DNA from: JAJRPT01 sp965661945
GTDB lineage: Bacteria; Bacteroidota; Ignavibacteria; Kapaibacteriales; UBA2268
Direction of reading: 5' to 3'
Assembly (NCBI GenBank): GCA_965661945.1
Contig: CBFIFP010000003.1
Span: 332,045-396,044, forward strand
Length of the DNA stretch: 64,000 nt
The notes below the pieces were generated by a model that did not search any database, was not told the origin of the DNA, and worked only from the letters and a program-made list of their open reading frames with translations. Below, one piece after another: positions 27,101 through 36,127 of the stretch. The translations under genes and the position numbers were made by a program. The first letter of the stretch is position 1, and each line of letters opens with the position of its first letter.

Positions 27101-28927
27101 ATAAACGATCTGTTCGTTACAGGAAGAGAGATTTAGAAGTCTTGGTTGTTCACAAAATAACTCTATCTCGGCAACCTCAAATATATTGCCTGACGATTGA
27201 GATAAAATTAATTCAGGAATTTGCTCATGGTTAGCTTCATTACCAACATATTCTGTAGATTGAACAGCCATACCATAAAAGATATTTGCATCAAAAGCAG
27301 TTAAATCAACATCAATCATTTTTGTAGTAAGTGGCTCATCAAAAGTAAATAATTTAAACCATTCTCCATTTTCAGGTTTGAGATAATAATCCATTACTTC
27401 CGATTGATTTTTTTTAACCATAAAACTAAAATTTCTTTCAACAAATTCAGTTGATTGAGTTGCAATAGTAGTTGTAACTTGAGATGGATCATTATTTTCA
27501 GCTGCGATAATAGGAGCATTGTTTCGAGCATCGGATCGAATTCTACCATATCCAGCTCTGTTACTTCCCCTTGCTGCTGAAATTGTTATATTCGAGATAT
27601 TATCTTTTGTTCCTATTTCGACATATCCACCAGAGCCAGCTCCACCTTTTGGTGAGCGCGATTCTCCATCAGCTCCATTAGCTTCAATTCTAATATTTTC
27701 AATATTTAATGCAAATATACGAATTGCTCCACCAGCACCACCACCAGCACCTGCCTGCGTTACAATTCCTTGTGGATTACCACCACCACCACCAGAGCCA
27801 CCTGCTATAGGTATTCCATATCTATTACCATGTGATTTTCCACCGTTAGTTACAGAACCTTCATTTTCTGCATTTGTTGAATAACCTCCAGAACCACCGA
27901 CTCCATTGTTATTATTTCCGCTTCCGCCGCCATATCCGCCTTCACAGTTAGTGCATGGAACCCAGCCAGCAGCACCGCTTAAACCGAAAGGATGTCCTGT
28001 TCCACCACCTGAAGACTCATAACCTCCAACTAAACCAACTGCTCCAGGAACACCATTTAAACTATAACCTGCTGTATTTCTTCCATTTAAATTTGTTGTA
28101 AATGCTCTTCCAGTTCCATTTCCAGGGTTTTCATAACTATTGCTACCTAAGGAACTATTTACTCCACCGTTTCCACCACCAGTAAAACCATCGCCACCAG
28201 CAGTACCTGAAGAATTATCAGCAAATCTACCACCACCACCACCTCCACCTGGTCCGGCGTTTCTACCTGATGCATTTACACTTATAATAGCTCCATTTTC
28301 ACCAATAATATTTCCCTTAGCTAATAAAACAAAAGGTAAATAACCTTGATTACCAACTGCATCAGGATCACTATTTAAAGTTGAAACTGTATATCTTTCA
28401 CCTGCAAGTCGCATTTCATCAACAATCATTGCACCTCTTGGTGAGCGTTTACCTAAACTACCCTGACCTAAAATTCTTTCAGGGTTTCCTCTTTTATCTC
28501 CAAATGGAAAAGGTCTAACTAAGTAAAATATATGATTTTCATTGGCTAGAGGTGAACCATCTTTAATTATTTGAATTGGTATTTTAAACTCATTTGCAAG
28601 AATTGACCAATCCCAAGTATTTGGCTCAACTGTTGGCTTTACAAATATTTGTCCGCTTATTAATCTTCCAGACCAAGATACTGAAATAGGTCCGAAAACT
28701 ACTTTATTTGTATCATTTAGATTTGCAGGTAAAACTCTTAAAGCATCACCTTCATTATTCAGATAAAAGGCTTCATTTCCATATTTTCCAAAATCATCAT
28801 AAACACCAACAATTTCGTAATATATATTCATTCCAGGGGCTCCAATATCAGGAATCATATAGCTTTGCTGAGCTGATGAAATTGTAAAACATGCCAAAAA
28901 TAAAATTAAATAATAAAATCTTTTCAT
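24107..28927 (-). CDS. Giant secreted surface protein with type IX sorting domain
   Basis: The 1606-residue protein has a signal peptide (MKRFYYLILFLACFTISSAQ), a Gly-rich region (about 205-400) made of GGGGGGR- and GGSGGGGG-type segments, then many beta-sandwich repeats of the ASH / choice-of-anchor-D type (recurring 'F-G-x-V-x-x-x-x', 'x-N-x-G-x-x-P' and 'f-x-P' patterns from about 620 to 1400). It ends with a type IX secretion sorting domain: IDGRTLYSANW, FSNGLYLVRLI and IITQKIIINK. It should be exported across the outer membrane and attached to the surface. The gene opens an apparent operon with the OmpA-family gene. Confidence 0.88.
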   Translation of the reverse strand: MKRFYYLILFLACFTISSAQQSYMIPDIGAPGMNIYYEIVGVYDDFGKYGNEAFYLNNEGDALRVLPANLNDTNKVVFGPISVSWSGRLISGQIFVKPTVEPNTWDWSILANEFKIPIQIIKDGSPLANENHIFYLVRPFPFGDKRGNPERILGQGSLGKRSPRGAMIVDEMRLAGERYTVSTLNSDPDAVGNQGYLPFVLLAKGNIIGENGAIISVNASGRNAGPGGGGGGGRFADNSSGTAGGDGFTGGGNGGVNSSLGSNSYENPGNGTGRAFTTNLNGRNTAGYSLNGVPGAVGLVGGYESSGGGTGHPFGLSGAAGWVPCTNCEGGYGGGSGNNNNGVGGSGGYSTNAENEGSVTNGGKSHGNRYGIPIAGGSGGGGGNPQGIVTQAGAGGGAGGAIRIFALNIENIRIEANGADGESRSPKGGAGSGGYVEIGTKDNISNITISAARGSNRAGYGRIRSDARNNAPIIAAENNDPSQVTTTIATQSTEFVERNFSFMVKKNQSEVMDYYLKPENGEWFKLFTFDEPLTTKMIDVDLTAFDANIFYGMAVQSTEYVGNEANHEQIPELILSQSSGNIFEVAEIELFCEQPRLLNLSSCNEQIVYDSVWVKNNGRIFRAYLYIEEHTWDAGDNGFDLLLPTVNLPIEEADSQRFFVSYNFTPGQMGLISNTLTIPFGKNSVEKDGEFKIEYIVDVSNLDISWHRQDGDEITGDTLYTEICIGDSFTESLSIQNNSNIDFTLESIEYTRNDNGFTNLVFANEVVQVGARENFQIGFSQTPLARGTFYATIYTKVSECAGVIDSLVVAITVKEAFLEQTNGLGEIDFGDVNIVLNKEILVTIVNTGNAPAYIPNAPVLNPEFEIISSSEPFPMTIQPNQEVEFLIRFSPTSVGGRNFSFKLEMEEANGGCEQDGEFRLLGNGIESNLIFPFEIDWEHVQWCHSRPDSTIEIRNNANFPVTINGSHTITGINPENWEITQNIPQNGNIIAANGGIFSFDIRYNAQIGDDGPKSAILKIPTDDVSLPTEGDPNKHLIIIELKAFKEGLDITVNPDPLIDFDRVPINTESIRIPVEITNNSTVLTRTLNQIIPGNFRMYGGVNQTFAPGETKTIEVTVNIIEEGIYQEDFHLIFDSFGSQNCTATYSLEATAFGIKGETEFEPSELDFGILNKCEVNQQLPFSLTNVGEVPTTLVNFDLEGNNPNYFSFENYTANDGINENETKDYTINFNPPANTYGVFDANIKVNLIENNNDISYNIPVKVEVSKGVLTNPIEIDFGPVISTRNSQEILQIQNQHNWVIDFETFNQVNTHFPTFEFDNLLLSNNNLTGTRALEITFTPPAVGEYEDTLYIPYLIDGTCEDTVIVVLRGTGLPASEMRVFIENQQIDPTLNLVEIPIFAEIVSGVTDLPSFSIDNFVITMDKTTFQPIELSIGDISSISYPEQDKLAIEINIEDVEIGEGVNQISSIIMVPLLGERRFSEIQLDNLVVREQGIFSNFIYQSASVELIICDEGGDRLLKNNQDIVLTLSLSYSNLDISGNIIEAGYNQIDIVSIDGRTLYSANWIREKGGANEFEFKIDLNKFSNGLYLVRLITPNDIITQKIIINK

Positions 28928-28957
28928 AAATAATATTTCCTTTCATAATTCATATAA

Positions 28958-28988
28958 CAAAATTAAAAAAAATATCTAAATAATCATA
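28958..28988 (-). promoter_or_regulatory. Bacteroidota-type promoter before the giant surface-protein gene
   Basis: On the minus strand TATG (a 3 of 4 match to the -33 box TTTG) is followed after 19 bases by TAATTTTG, a perfect TAnnTTTG -7 box, about 31 bases before the ATG. A GGAAA ribosome-binding site follows. Confidence 0.45.
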
Positions 28989-29064
28989 ATTTTAAATTTA
29001 AACTATTGTAATTGTTAATAAATTAGATGATATAAGCTAAATACTTAATAGTGATTATAAAATA

Positions 29065-29961
29065 TTATAAATACTTCTTGGCTGATATAAATGTATTTAT
29101 GTGGGCTTCGATTATTATATTTATATCTTCGGAATAACCACCACCCATTGTGGCAGTTACGGGGATTGAGTTTTTACTTGCAAATTCATAAACTATTTCA
29201 TCTCTTTGCTTGCAACCATTAAAAGATATGTTTATTCTGCCAAATTTATCCGATTCAAGAATATCCACACCTGCCTGATATAAAATGAATTGCGGAGAAA
29301 ACTCTTTATTTATTTGATTGATTGATTTATATAATATTTCTAAATATTCTTCATCTGTGGTGGTGTGAGCAAGTTCTATATCCCAATCGCTAACTTCTTT
29401 TTCTATCGGATAGTTATCTTTGCCGTGCATCGAAAAAGTATATATATTTTTATTATTTTGTAATATTTCGGCAGTTCCGTTTCCTTGGTGAACATCTAAA
29501 TCTAATATTAATATACGTGATAATTTATTGTATTTCAATAGCATAAGAGCGGAAAGTGCCATATCATTTAATAAACAAAACCCCTCACCTTTGTAAGTGA
29601 ATGCGTGGTGAGTTCCTCCTGCAATATTAAATGTAAAGCCCTCATTTAATGCCTGTAATCCAGCAAGATAAGTTCCTTGCATAATACATCTTTCTCTTTG
29701 GATTAATCGCTCTGACTGTGGAAAGCCCGTTCTGCGTTCTTCAATGGCTGATAGTGTTAAGTTCTTTAAGTTATTATAGTAATCTTGATTATGTGCCAGT
29801 AAAATATCCTCCTCTGAGATTTCATAAGGAGTAATTAAATCATTTTCTTTGATTATTTCTCTTTTAAGTAATTCATCTTTAAGCAAATCATACTTTTTCA
29901 TAGGAAATTTATGATTTTCTTTTAGAGGGTGATTGTAATACTTATGCCATGCAGTTTTCAT
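29065..29961 (-). CDS. Histone deacetylase superfamily hydrolase
   Basis: The 298-residue protein belongs to the zinc-dependent deacetylase fold that includes bacterial acetoin-utilisation and acetylpolyamine hydrolases. The active-site His pair lies in GGTHHAFTYKGEGFC (118-119) and the zinc ligands in DLDVHQGNGT (156, 158) and AGVDILESDKFGR (238); a GGGY motif closes the site near 274. The substrate cannot be told from sequence. rpe lies upstream on the same strand with a gap of 5 bases. Confidence 0.9.
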   Translation of the reverse strand: MKTAWHKYYNHPLKENHKFPMKKYDLLKDELLKREIIKENDLITPYEISEEDILLAHNQDYYNNLKNLTLSAIEERRTGFPQSERLIQRERCIMQGTYLAGLQALNEGFTFNIAGGTHHAFTYKGEGFCLLNDMALSALMLLKYNKLSRILILDLDVHQGNGTAEILQNNKNIYTFSMHGKDNYPIEKEVSDWDIELAHTTTDEEYLEILYKSINQINKEFSPQFILYQAGVDILESDKFGRINISFNGCKQRDEIVYEFASKNSIPVTATMGGGYSEDINIIIEAHINTFISAKKYL

Positions 29962-29966
29962 TTAAC

Positions 29967-30638
29967 TTAATTGACTTTATTTAATTCTTCACGCATAAGT
30001 TTAATATTTTCTATAAGATTACCCTTGAATAAGCCCGAACCAGAAACAAGCCAATCGGCTCCTGCTTCTGCTACTTTTTGACAATTATCAATTTTTACTC
30101 CCCCATCTACTTCTATAGCAACACTTTCTAAGCCACGTTTATTCAATTCATTGCGCAATTCACTTGCTTTTCTGAAAAATGAATCTATAAAACTCTGCCC
30201 ACCAAACCCAGGGTTCACAGACATAAGCAAAATAAAATCAGAATACTCTGCAGCATCTAAAGCAAACGATAGGGGAGTAACTGGATTTAAAACAACACCT
30301 GCCTTACAATTTAATTCTTTAATTTTACTTAAACTGCGATGTAAATGCTTTACTTCTTCGGAGTGAACTGAAATATAATCTGCACCTGCTTCTGCAAAGT
30401 CTTCAAGATATAAATCTGGTTTTTCAATCATTAAATGCACATCAACTGGCAAGTTTGTATAAGGTCTTATTGCTTTTACAATTAATGGTCCTATTGTTAT
30501 ATTAGGAACAAAATGCCCGTCCATAACATCAACATGCACAATATCCGCTCCTGCTTCAGTCATAGTTTTAATATCTCTTCCCAAATTTGCAAAATCTGCA
30601 GATAAAATCGAAGGTGCTATTTTTAAATTCCTTGACAT
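29967..30638 (-). CDS. rpe: Ribulose-phosphate 3-epimerase
   Basis: Rpe interconverts ribulose-5-phosphate and xylulose-5-phosphate in the pentose phosphate pathway. The 223-residue TIM barrel shows APSILSADFANLG at 7-19, VHVDVMDGHFVPNITIGP, DVHLMIEKPD, MSVNPGFGGQSF and VDGGVK. All metal-binding and catalytic residues are in place. It lies 9 bases after mnmA. Confidence 0.97.
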   Translation of the reverse strand: MSRNLKIAPSILSADFANLGRDIKTMTEAGADIVHVDVMDGHFVPNITIGPLIVKAIRPYTNLPVDVHLMIEKPDLYLEDFAEAGADYISVHSEEVKHLHRSLSKIKELNCKAGVVLNPVTPLSFALDAAEYSDFILLMSVNPGFGGQSFIDSFFRKASELRNELNKRGLESVAIEVDGGVKIDNCQKVAEAGADWLVSGSGLFKGNLIENIKLMREELNKVN

Positions 30639-30647
30639 ATTTCTCCT

Positions 30648-31829
30648 TTAATAAATCTCACCAGAGCCAATGCACTCTCTACCCTGATACCAAGTAGCAA
30701 ACTGCCCAGGTGAAATCCCTTTTTGTTCTTCTTTAAATTTAATATATAAATATTTTTCTTTTTTAATTAATGTTGCATATTGCAACTCTTGTCTATGTCT
30801 ATATCTAACAAGATATTCTCTTTCTTCGTTTAAATTCATTTTTTGAGAAGATCTTATCCAATGAACTTTTTCATTTTCAATTTTCAGCCCTTTTCTTAAA
30901 AGCAATGGATGGTCTTCTCCCTGACCTACATAAATAATATTTTTGGTATTGTCTATATTTATAACATACAATGGTTTAGGAAATCCACCAAGATTAAGTC
31001 CTTTTCTCTGACCTATTGTATAAAACTGAACTCCTTGATGTTGCCCAACTTCTTTTCCAAAACTATCATCGAATAAATAATTAGAGCAAATATCATCTAA
31101 ATTATATTCATCTTTCTGTTTATAGATTTTTTCACCAGTTTCAAAATCAATCTCGATTACTTTTCCGGGGCGAGGAATAAGTTGCTGTTTTAAAAAAGTA
31201 GGTAAATCAACTTTCCCAATAAAACATAATCCTTGTGAGTCTTTTTTATTTGAAGTAGGAAGTTTAAACTCTTTTGCAAGTCTTCTTACATCTGGTTTGT
31301 GAATATCAACAAGCGGAAACAATGCTCCAGCGAGTTGATTTTGATTAAGTTGCGATAAAAAGTAACTTTGATCTTTATTTTGGTCTATTCCCGTTATCAA
31401 TTTATATTCATTCTTTTCATCATCATATTCAGTTCCACAATAATGTCCAGTAGCAACTGCATCCGCATTGAAATCTTTTACTGCATCAATAAAAGCATCA
31501 AATTTTATTTCACGATTACAAAGAATATCAGGGTTAGGAGTTCTCCCTTTTTCATATTCTTCAAACATATAATTCACAATTCTTTTGCGATACTCTGTTG
31601 ATAAATCAAGTTTATAAATTGGTATATCAAGTTGTTTTGCAACAAGTTGAGCAAAATTCCAATCATCTTCCCAATGGCAATCCCCATCTAAAAGTCCAGT
31701 TGTATCATCCCAATTTTGCATAAAAATTGCGATAAGTTCGTAGCCCTTATCTTTCAATAACTTAGCTGCAACACTTGAATCAACACCACCTGAAAGTCCA
31801 ATTATAACTTTTTTTATTTCTTTTTGCAT
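30648..31829 (-). CDS. mnmA: tRNA-specific 2-thiouridylase MnmA
   Basis: MnmA inserts sulfur at position 2 of wobble uridine 34 in tRNAs for Lys, Glu and Gln. The protein of about 393 residues has the PP-loop GLSGGVDSSVAAKLL near 11, the first catalytic Cys in NPDILCNREIKF and the second in KDSQGLCFIG, and the C-terminal beta-barrel domains ending ISPGQFATWY. I chose the ATG at 31829, not the TTG directly before it. The order valS, mnmA, rpe on one strand suggests a transcript; the valS-mnmA gap is about 30 bases. Confidence 0.96.
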   Translation of the reverse strand: MQKEIKKVIIGLSGGVDSSVAAKLLKDKGYELIAIFMQNWDDTTGLLDGDCHWEDDWNFAQLVAKQLDIPIYKLDLSTEYRKRIVNYMFEEYEKGRTPNPDILCNREIKFDAFIDAVKDFNADAVATGHYCGTEYDDEKNEYKLITGIDQNKDQSYFLSQLNQNQLAGALFPLVDIHKPDVRRLAKEFKLPTSNKKDSQGLCFIGKVDLPTFLKQQLIPRPGKVIEIDFETGEKIYKQKDEYNLDDICSNYLFDDSFGKEVGQHQGVQFYTIGQRKGLNLGGFPKPLYVINIDNTKNIIYVGQGEDHPLLLRKGLKIENEKVHWIRSSQKMNLNEEREYLVRYRHRQELQYATLIKKEKYLYIKFKEEQKGISPGQFATWYQGRECIGSGEIY

Positions 31830-31860
31830 CAACCAACTTTAGAATAATAATTTATTTCAT

Positions 31861-34554
31861 TTATGATAACTTAGCAATACTCTCTTTAATCTTATTCAAA
31901 TTATCTGTCATATCTGCAAGTTTCTTTTTTTCCATTGCTACTACTTGTTTAGGTGCATTACTCACAAACTTCTCATTTTCTAATTTCTTGTTAATTCCAA
32001 AAATCTGACCTTCTAATCTCTTAGCATCTGCTGTTAATCTGGTAAGTTCAGCTTCTTTGTCTATTTCGATGTTTAATACAACTATAATTTCAATTCCTCT
32101 AACAACTCCAGAAAGTATATTCTCTGGCTTTTCTGAAAGTTCTTCTTTTACTTCAATATTAGAAGACTTTGAAAGAATTCTTAAAATATCAGATGAATTA
32201 TTCAAAATATTTCTATTTTCTTCTTTATCAGAAATTAGAATTACATCTAATTTCTGGTTAGCATCAACAGATTGAGAAGTTGCCTTCAATTTTCTTATTT
32301 CTTCTGTAACATCTTGAATTGTATTAAACTCTTGCTCTAATATAGAATTGATATTTTCCTGTTTAAATACTGGCGACTCAACCACACTAATTGATTTAAC
32401 CTCTTCATCATTAATCAAATGCCATATTTCTTCTGTAATAAATGGCATAACTGGGTGAAGTAATTTCAGAATATCATTATAAATCGAAATTGCAAAATTT
32501 GAGATTTGCTTTTTATAATTTTCATTACCACTATTGAATTGAATTTTAACAATCTCAACATACCAATCACAAAAATCCTTCCAAATAAAATCATAAAGTA
32601 CCTTTGCATATTCAGTAACTTTATATTTATCAATATTATCATCAATTTGTTTAATAGCAGTATTAAGTTTAGATAAAATCCATTTATCAGCAATAGTATA
32701 TTGATTTTCTTGCAAAATATCATCAAAACTTGCTTCTGCATCATTGAATTTCATCTGCAAGAAACGTCCTGCATTCCATACTTTATTTGCAAAATTTCGA
32801 CCAATATCCATTGAAGGAATATCTTGCTCATTCACATCTACATCCATTCTTACATCTTGTCCTAGTGGTGCAAGGTAAATCATCGTAAATCTAACTGCAT
32901 CAGCACCATACTTATCAATTATATTTAAAGGGTCAGGTGAATTTCCAAGTGATTTAGATAATTTTCTGCCTTTTCCGTCGCGAATCATAGAAGTAAAATA
33001 AACATCTTTAAATGGAGCATTCCCATTGAATTGCTTTGTTGCCATTATCATTCTTGCCACCCAGAAGAAAATAATATCAGGTCCTGTAACAAGCAAATCT
33101 GTTGGCAAATATCTATTTAAATCACTATGGTTTTGAGCTGGATTTTCACTATCCCAGCCAGTTGTAGTAAGGGGCCAAAGCCAAGAAGAAAACCAAGTAT
33201 CTAATACATCTTCATCTTGAGTTAGTTTAGTCCCACTCGGTAATCCAAGCTTTTTTAAGGCATCTGCTTCATTTCTTGCTGCAGTGAACTGCCCATTTTC
33301 AGCATAAAACACTGGAATCCTATGTCCCCACCATAACTGACGAGAAATACACCAATCCCTAATATTATTCATCCAATGATTATATGTCTTAACCCAATGA
33401 TTTGGATAGAAGTTAATCTCGCCATCTGCAAGAGGTTTTAAAGCAATTTCTGCAAGAGGTTTCATCTTCACAAACCATTGGTCAGATAAATACGGCTCTA
33501 TCGGCTCTCCACCTCTTTGCGAAAATCCAACATTATGTGTGTAATCTTCAATCTTTTCTATCAAGCCAAGTTCTTGCAATTTATCAGACATAATACGTCT
33601 TGCTTTGAACCTTTCAACTCCATTAAACTCACCTGCAAACTCATTCAAAGTTCCGTCAGGATTTATTGTGTTAATAACCTCTAAATTATGTCGTTGCCCA
33701 ATTTCAAAGTCATTTGGGTCGTGTGCTGGAGTTACTTTCAAACACCCAGTCCCAAACTCAATATCAACATAATCGTCTGCAATAATTTTAACTTTACGAT
33801 TAACAAGCGGCACAATAACCTCTTGCCCAATTAAATCCTTAAATCTTTCATCATTTGGATTAACAGCAACAGCAACATCACCAAATATAGTTTCAGGTCT
33901 AACAGTAGAAACCTTCAAATACTCTTTAGAACCTTCAAAATAATATCTTAAAGTATAAAACTTTTCGTTAACCTCTCTAAACTCAACTTCTTCATCAGAA
34001 AGTGCGGTCATTGAAACAGGCGACCAATTTATAATTCTTTTACCCTTGTAAATCAAACCCTTATCAAACATTTCAATAAATACATCTCTTACTGCATTCG
34101 ATGCTTTCTCGTCCATTGTGAAAAGCATTTTATCCCAATTAGCAGAAACACCTAAGCGCTGCAATTGTTCAAAAATAATTCCGCCATACTTTTCCTTCCA
34201 CTCCATCACCTTCTCGATAAACTTCTCTCTGCCAAGGTCATATCTAGTCAGGTTTTCCGACTCTTTCAGATGTTTCTCCACTCTAGCTTGAGTAGCAATT
34301 CCAGCGTGATCCATACCAGGAAACCACTGAGCATCAAAGCCCTGCATTCTTTTCTTACGTATGTACAAATCCTGCAAAGTATGATTCAGCACGTGTCCAA
34401 AGTGCAAAATACCAGTTACATTTGGTGGTGGCATCAAAATCGAATATGGCTTTTTGCTTTCATCTTGAGTCAAATATAATTTATTTTCCTGCCAATACTT
34501 ATACCATTTATCTTCGTAATCTTTCGGGTTTAAACTTTTAGGGTATTCTCTCAT
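31861..34554 (-). CDS. valS: Valyl-tRNA synthetase
   Basis: ValS charges tRNA-Val. The protein of about 897 residues shows the HIGH-type motif in PPPNVTGILHFGHVLNHT near 45, the editing domain, the KMSKS-type motif GRKLSKSLGN near 525, an anticodon-binding domain and the C-terminal coiled-coil arm (about 830-897). I chose the ATG at 34554 (MREYPKSLNPKDYE); an upstream TTG at 34560 is less likely. It is divergent from purS. Confidence 0.97.
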   Translation of the reverse strand: MREYPKSLNPKDYEDKWYKYWQENKLYLTQDESKKPYSILMPPPNVTGILHFGHVLNHTLQDLYIRKKRMQGFDAQWFPGMDHAGIATQARVEKHLKESENLTRYDLGREKFIEKVMEWKEKYGGIIFEQLQRLGVSANWDKMLFTMDEKASNAVRDVFIEMFDKGLIYKGKRIINWSPVSMTALSDEEVEFREVNEKFYTLRYYFEGSKEYLKVSTVRPETIFGDVAVAVNPNDERFKDLIGQEVIVPLVNRKVKIIADDYVDIEFGTGCLKVTPAHDPNDFEIGQRHNLEVINTINPDGTLNEFAGEFNGVERFKARRIMSDKLQELGLIEKIEDYTHNVGFSQRGGEPIEPYLSDQWFVKMKPLAEIALKPLADGEINFYPNHWVKTYNHWMNNIRDWCISRQLWWGHRIPVFYAENGQFTAARNEADALKKLGLPSGTKLTQDEDVLDTWFSSWLWPLTTTGWDSENPAQNHSDLNRYLPTDLLVTGPDIIFFWVARMIMATKQFNGNAPFKDVYFTSMIRDGKGRKLSKSLGNSPDPLNIIDKYGADAVRFTMIYLAPLGQDVRMDVDVNEQDIPSMDIGRNFANKVWNAGRFLQMKFNDAEASFDDILQENQYTIADKWILSKLNTAIKQIDDNIDKYKVTEYAKVLYDFIWKDFCDWYVEIVKIQFNSGNENYKKQISNFAISIYNDILKLLHPVMPFITEEIWHLINDEEVKSISVVESPVFKQENINSILEQEFNTIQDVTEEIRKLKATSQSVDANQKLDVILISDKEENRNILNNSSDILRILSKSSNIEVKEELSEKPENILSGVVRGIEIIVVLNIEIDKEAELTRLTADAKRLEGQIFGINKKLENEKFVSNAPKQVVAMEKKKLADMTDNLNKIKESIAKLS

Positions 34555-34704
34555 TATCAAATTTGTTAATTCAAAAAAACAAAATTACGAATTTATTTGA
34601 AAATAAATGAATGTAAGATATCTTTTTCAAAATCTAAAAATTATTTACAAATAGTGTAATTTAATTCTTTTTTGCTTAAATTTGAATTTTAAATCGGACA
34701 ATTT

Positions 34705-34956
34705 ATGAAAAAATATAAAGCAAAGATATACGTTACTCTAAGAGAGAATATTTTAGACGTTCAGGGCAAAGCTATTGAGCATGCTTTGCATTCATTAGAA
34801 TTTACAAATTTTAATAATGTACGTCTTGGTAAATTTGTAGAATTAGAAGTTGAAGCTCAAAATGATGGTCAGGCAGAAGAAATGGTTAAAAGTGCTTGCG
34901 AGAAACTAATCGCAAACCCAATAATCGAAAATTATATAGTTGAAATTATTGAATAA
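34705..34956 (+). CDS. purS: Phosphoribosylformylglycinamidine synthase subunit PurS
   Basis: PurS is the small adaptor that joins PurQ and PurL in the formylglycinamidine-ribonucleotide synthase complex. The 83-residue protein shows KAKIYVTLRENILDVQGKAI and a C-terminal NPIIENYIVEI typical of the family. It is directly followed by purQ; purL is not in the window. A TAAATTTG box at 34677-34684 may be its -7 promoter element, without a clear -33 box. Confidence 0.95.
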   Translation: MKKYKAKIYVTLRENILDVQGKAIEHALHSLEFTNFNNVRLGKFVELEVEAQNDGQAEEMVKSACEKLIANPIIENYIVEIIE

Positions 34957-34968
34957 ATGGAGAAATAT

Positions 34969-35664
34969 ATGAAATTTGGAGTAATTGTTTTTCCTGGTTC
35001 TAATTGCGATAAAGATGCATTTTTTGCGGGTAATTTAGAAGGAAACACTTCAGAATTTATCTGGCATAAAGATACATCAATACCTAACGATATTGACTGC
35101 ATTATTATCCCCGGAGGTTTTTCCTATGGAGATTATTTAAGATGCGGAGCAATTTCAAGATTTTCAAACATTATGAGCGAAGTTGTTAAATTTGCAAATT
35201 CAGGCAAACCAGTAATTGGAATATGTAACGGATTTCAAATTTTAACTGAAGCCGGACTATTACCTGGTGCCTTATTAAGAAATCAATCACTAAGTTTCAT
35301 CTGTAAAGATGTGCATCTGAAAGTAAACAATCAAGACACACCTTTTACGAATATGACAAGCAATAATCAAGTTTTACGTATCCCTATTGCTCACGGTGAA
35401 GGAAATTACTATGCTGATGAAAAAACTATTAATGAAATACAAGAAAATAATCAAATTGTTTTTCAATATTGCGATGTAAACGGTGAAGTTAATCAAAATG
35501 TAAATCCTAATGGGTCACTTATGAATATTGCAGGTATTTGCAATAAAAACAGAAATGTATTAGGAATGATGCCTCACCCAGAGAGATACTCAGATGTTAC
35601 TCTTGGTTGCAACGACGGTTTACATATTTTTAAATCGATTACAAATTTTATAAACTCTAATTAA
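34969..35664 (+). CDS. purQ: Phosphoribosylformylglycinamidine synthase subunit PurQ
   Basis: PurQ is the class-I glutamine amidotransferase that supplies ammonia to PurL. The protein of 231 residues starts MKFGVIVFPGSNCDKD and has the catalytic Cys in GICNGFQIL and the His-Glu pair in MMPHPERYSD. An in-frame ATG exists at 34957, but GGAG at 34959-34962 is well placed for the ATG at 34969, which also fits the family N-terminus. It follows purS and precedes two tatA-like genes. Confidence 0.96.
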   Translation: MKFGVIVFPGSNCDKDAFFAGNLEGNTSEFIWHKDTSIPNDIDCIIIPGGFSYGDYLRCGAISRFSNIMSEVVKFANSGKPVIGICNGFQILTEAGLLPGALLRNQSLSFICKDVHLKVNNQDTPFTNMTSNNQVLRIPIAHGEGNYYADEKTINEIQENNQIVFQYCDVNGEVNQNVNPNGSLMNIAGICNKNRNVLGMMPHPERYSDVTLGCNDGLHIFKSITNFINSN

Positions 35665-35675
35665 AGAGGATTTTT

Positions 35676-35858
35676 ATGTTTGGATTACCCGGCGGAATGG
35701 AATGGGTTTTAATCGGAGGTGTTGTACTTTTATTATTCGGAGGAAAGAAAATACCTGAATTAATGAAAGGACTTGGCTCAGGAATAAAAGAATTCAAAAA
35801 AGCTTCAACTGTTGATGATAAAACTGACGAAAAAAGTAAAAAAGAATTGAACGATTAA
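35676..35858 (+). CDS. tatA: Sec-independent translocase protein TatA (first copy)
   Basis: TatA forms the variable pore of the twin-arginine translocation system. The 60-residue protein has a membrane helix (about 8-22, EWVLIGGVVLLLFGGKKIPE) with the FGxKKIPE hinge, an amphipathic helix (MKGLGSGIKEFKKA) and a charged tail. AGAGGA precedes it. A second TatA-like gene follows after 17 bases; tatC is not in the window. Confidence 0.93.
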   Translation: MFGLPGGMEWVLIGGVVLLLFGGKKIPELMKGLGSGIKEFKKASTVDDKTDEKSKKELND

Positions 35859-35875
35859 CATATTATAAAACTAAC

Positions 35876-36127
35876 ATGTTTGATATTGGCGGTGGTGAAA
35901 TATTCCTAATTGTTATTGTAGTCTTACTCCTTTTTGGTCCAAAGAAAATACCAGAGGTGGCTAAGACTATATCTAACGGAATGAATAAATTAAAAAATGC
36001 ACAACAAGAATTCTCTAAAGAGATTACAAATATCAAAGATGAGATGAATGATTCTATAAAAGAAGCAGAAAGAAATGCAGCTATTGAAAACTTCAATAAA
36101 AATAAAGAGAAAAAGGACGATAAATGA
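35876..36127 (+). CDS. TatA/TatB-like translocase protein (second copy)
   Basis: The 83-residue protein repeats the TatA design: membrane helix (GEIFLIVIVVLLLFGPKKIP), the FGPKKIPE hinge and a longer amphipathic and coiled segment (about 25-65). The longer helix and Pro in the hinge are closer to TatB, so it may supply the TatB role, but the two cannot be told apart from sequence alone. Its last codon overlaps the gatA start by 4 bases. Confidence 0.85.
   Translation: MFDIGGGEIFLIVIVVLLLFGPKKIPEVAKTISNGMNKLKNAQQEFSKEITNIKDEMNDSIKEAERNAAIENFNKNKEKKDDK

Noticed and set aside
27519..28343. Plus-strand Pro-rich open frames
   Set aside because: They are the complement of the Gly-rich segment of the giant surface protein; Pro codons mirror Gly codons.
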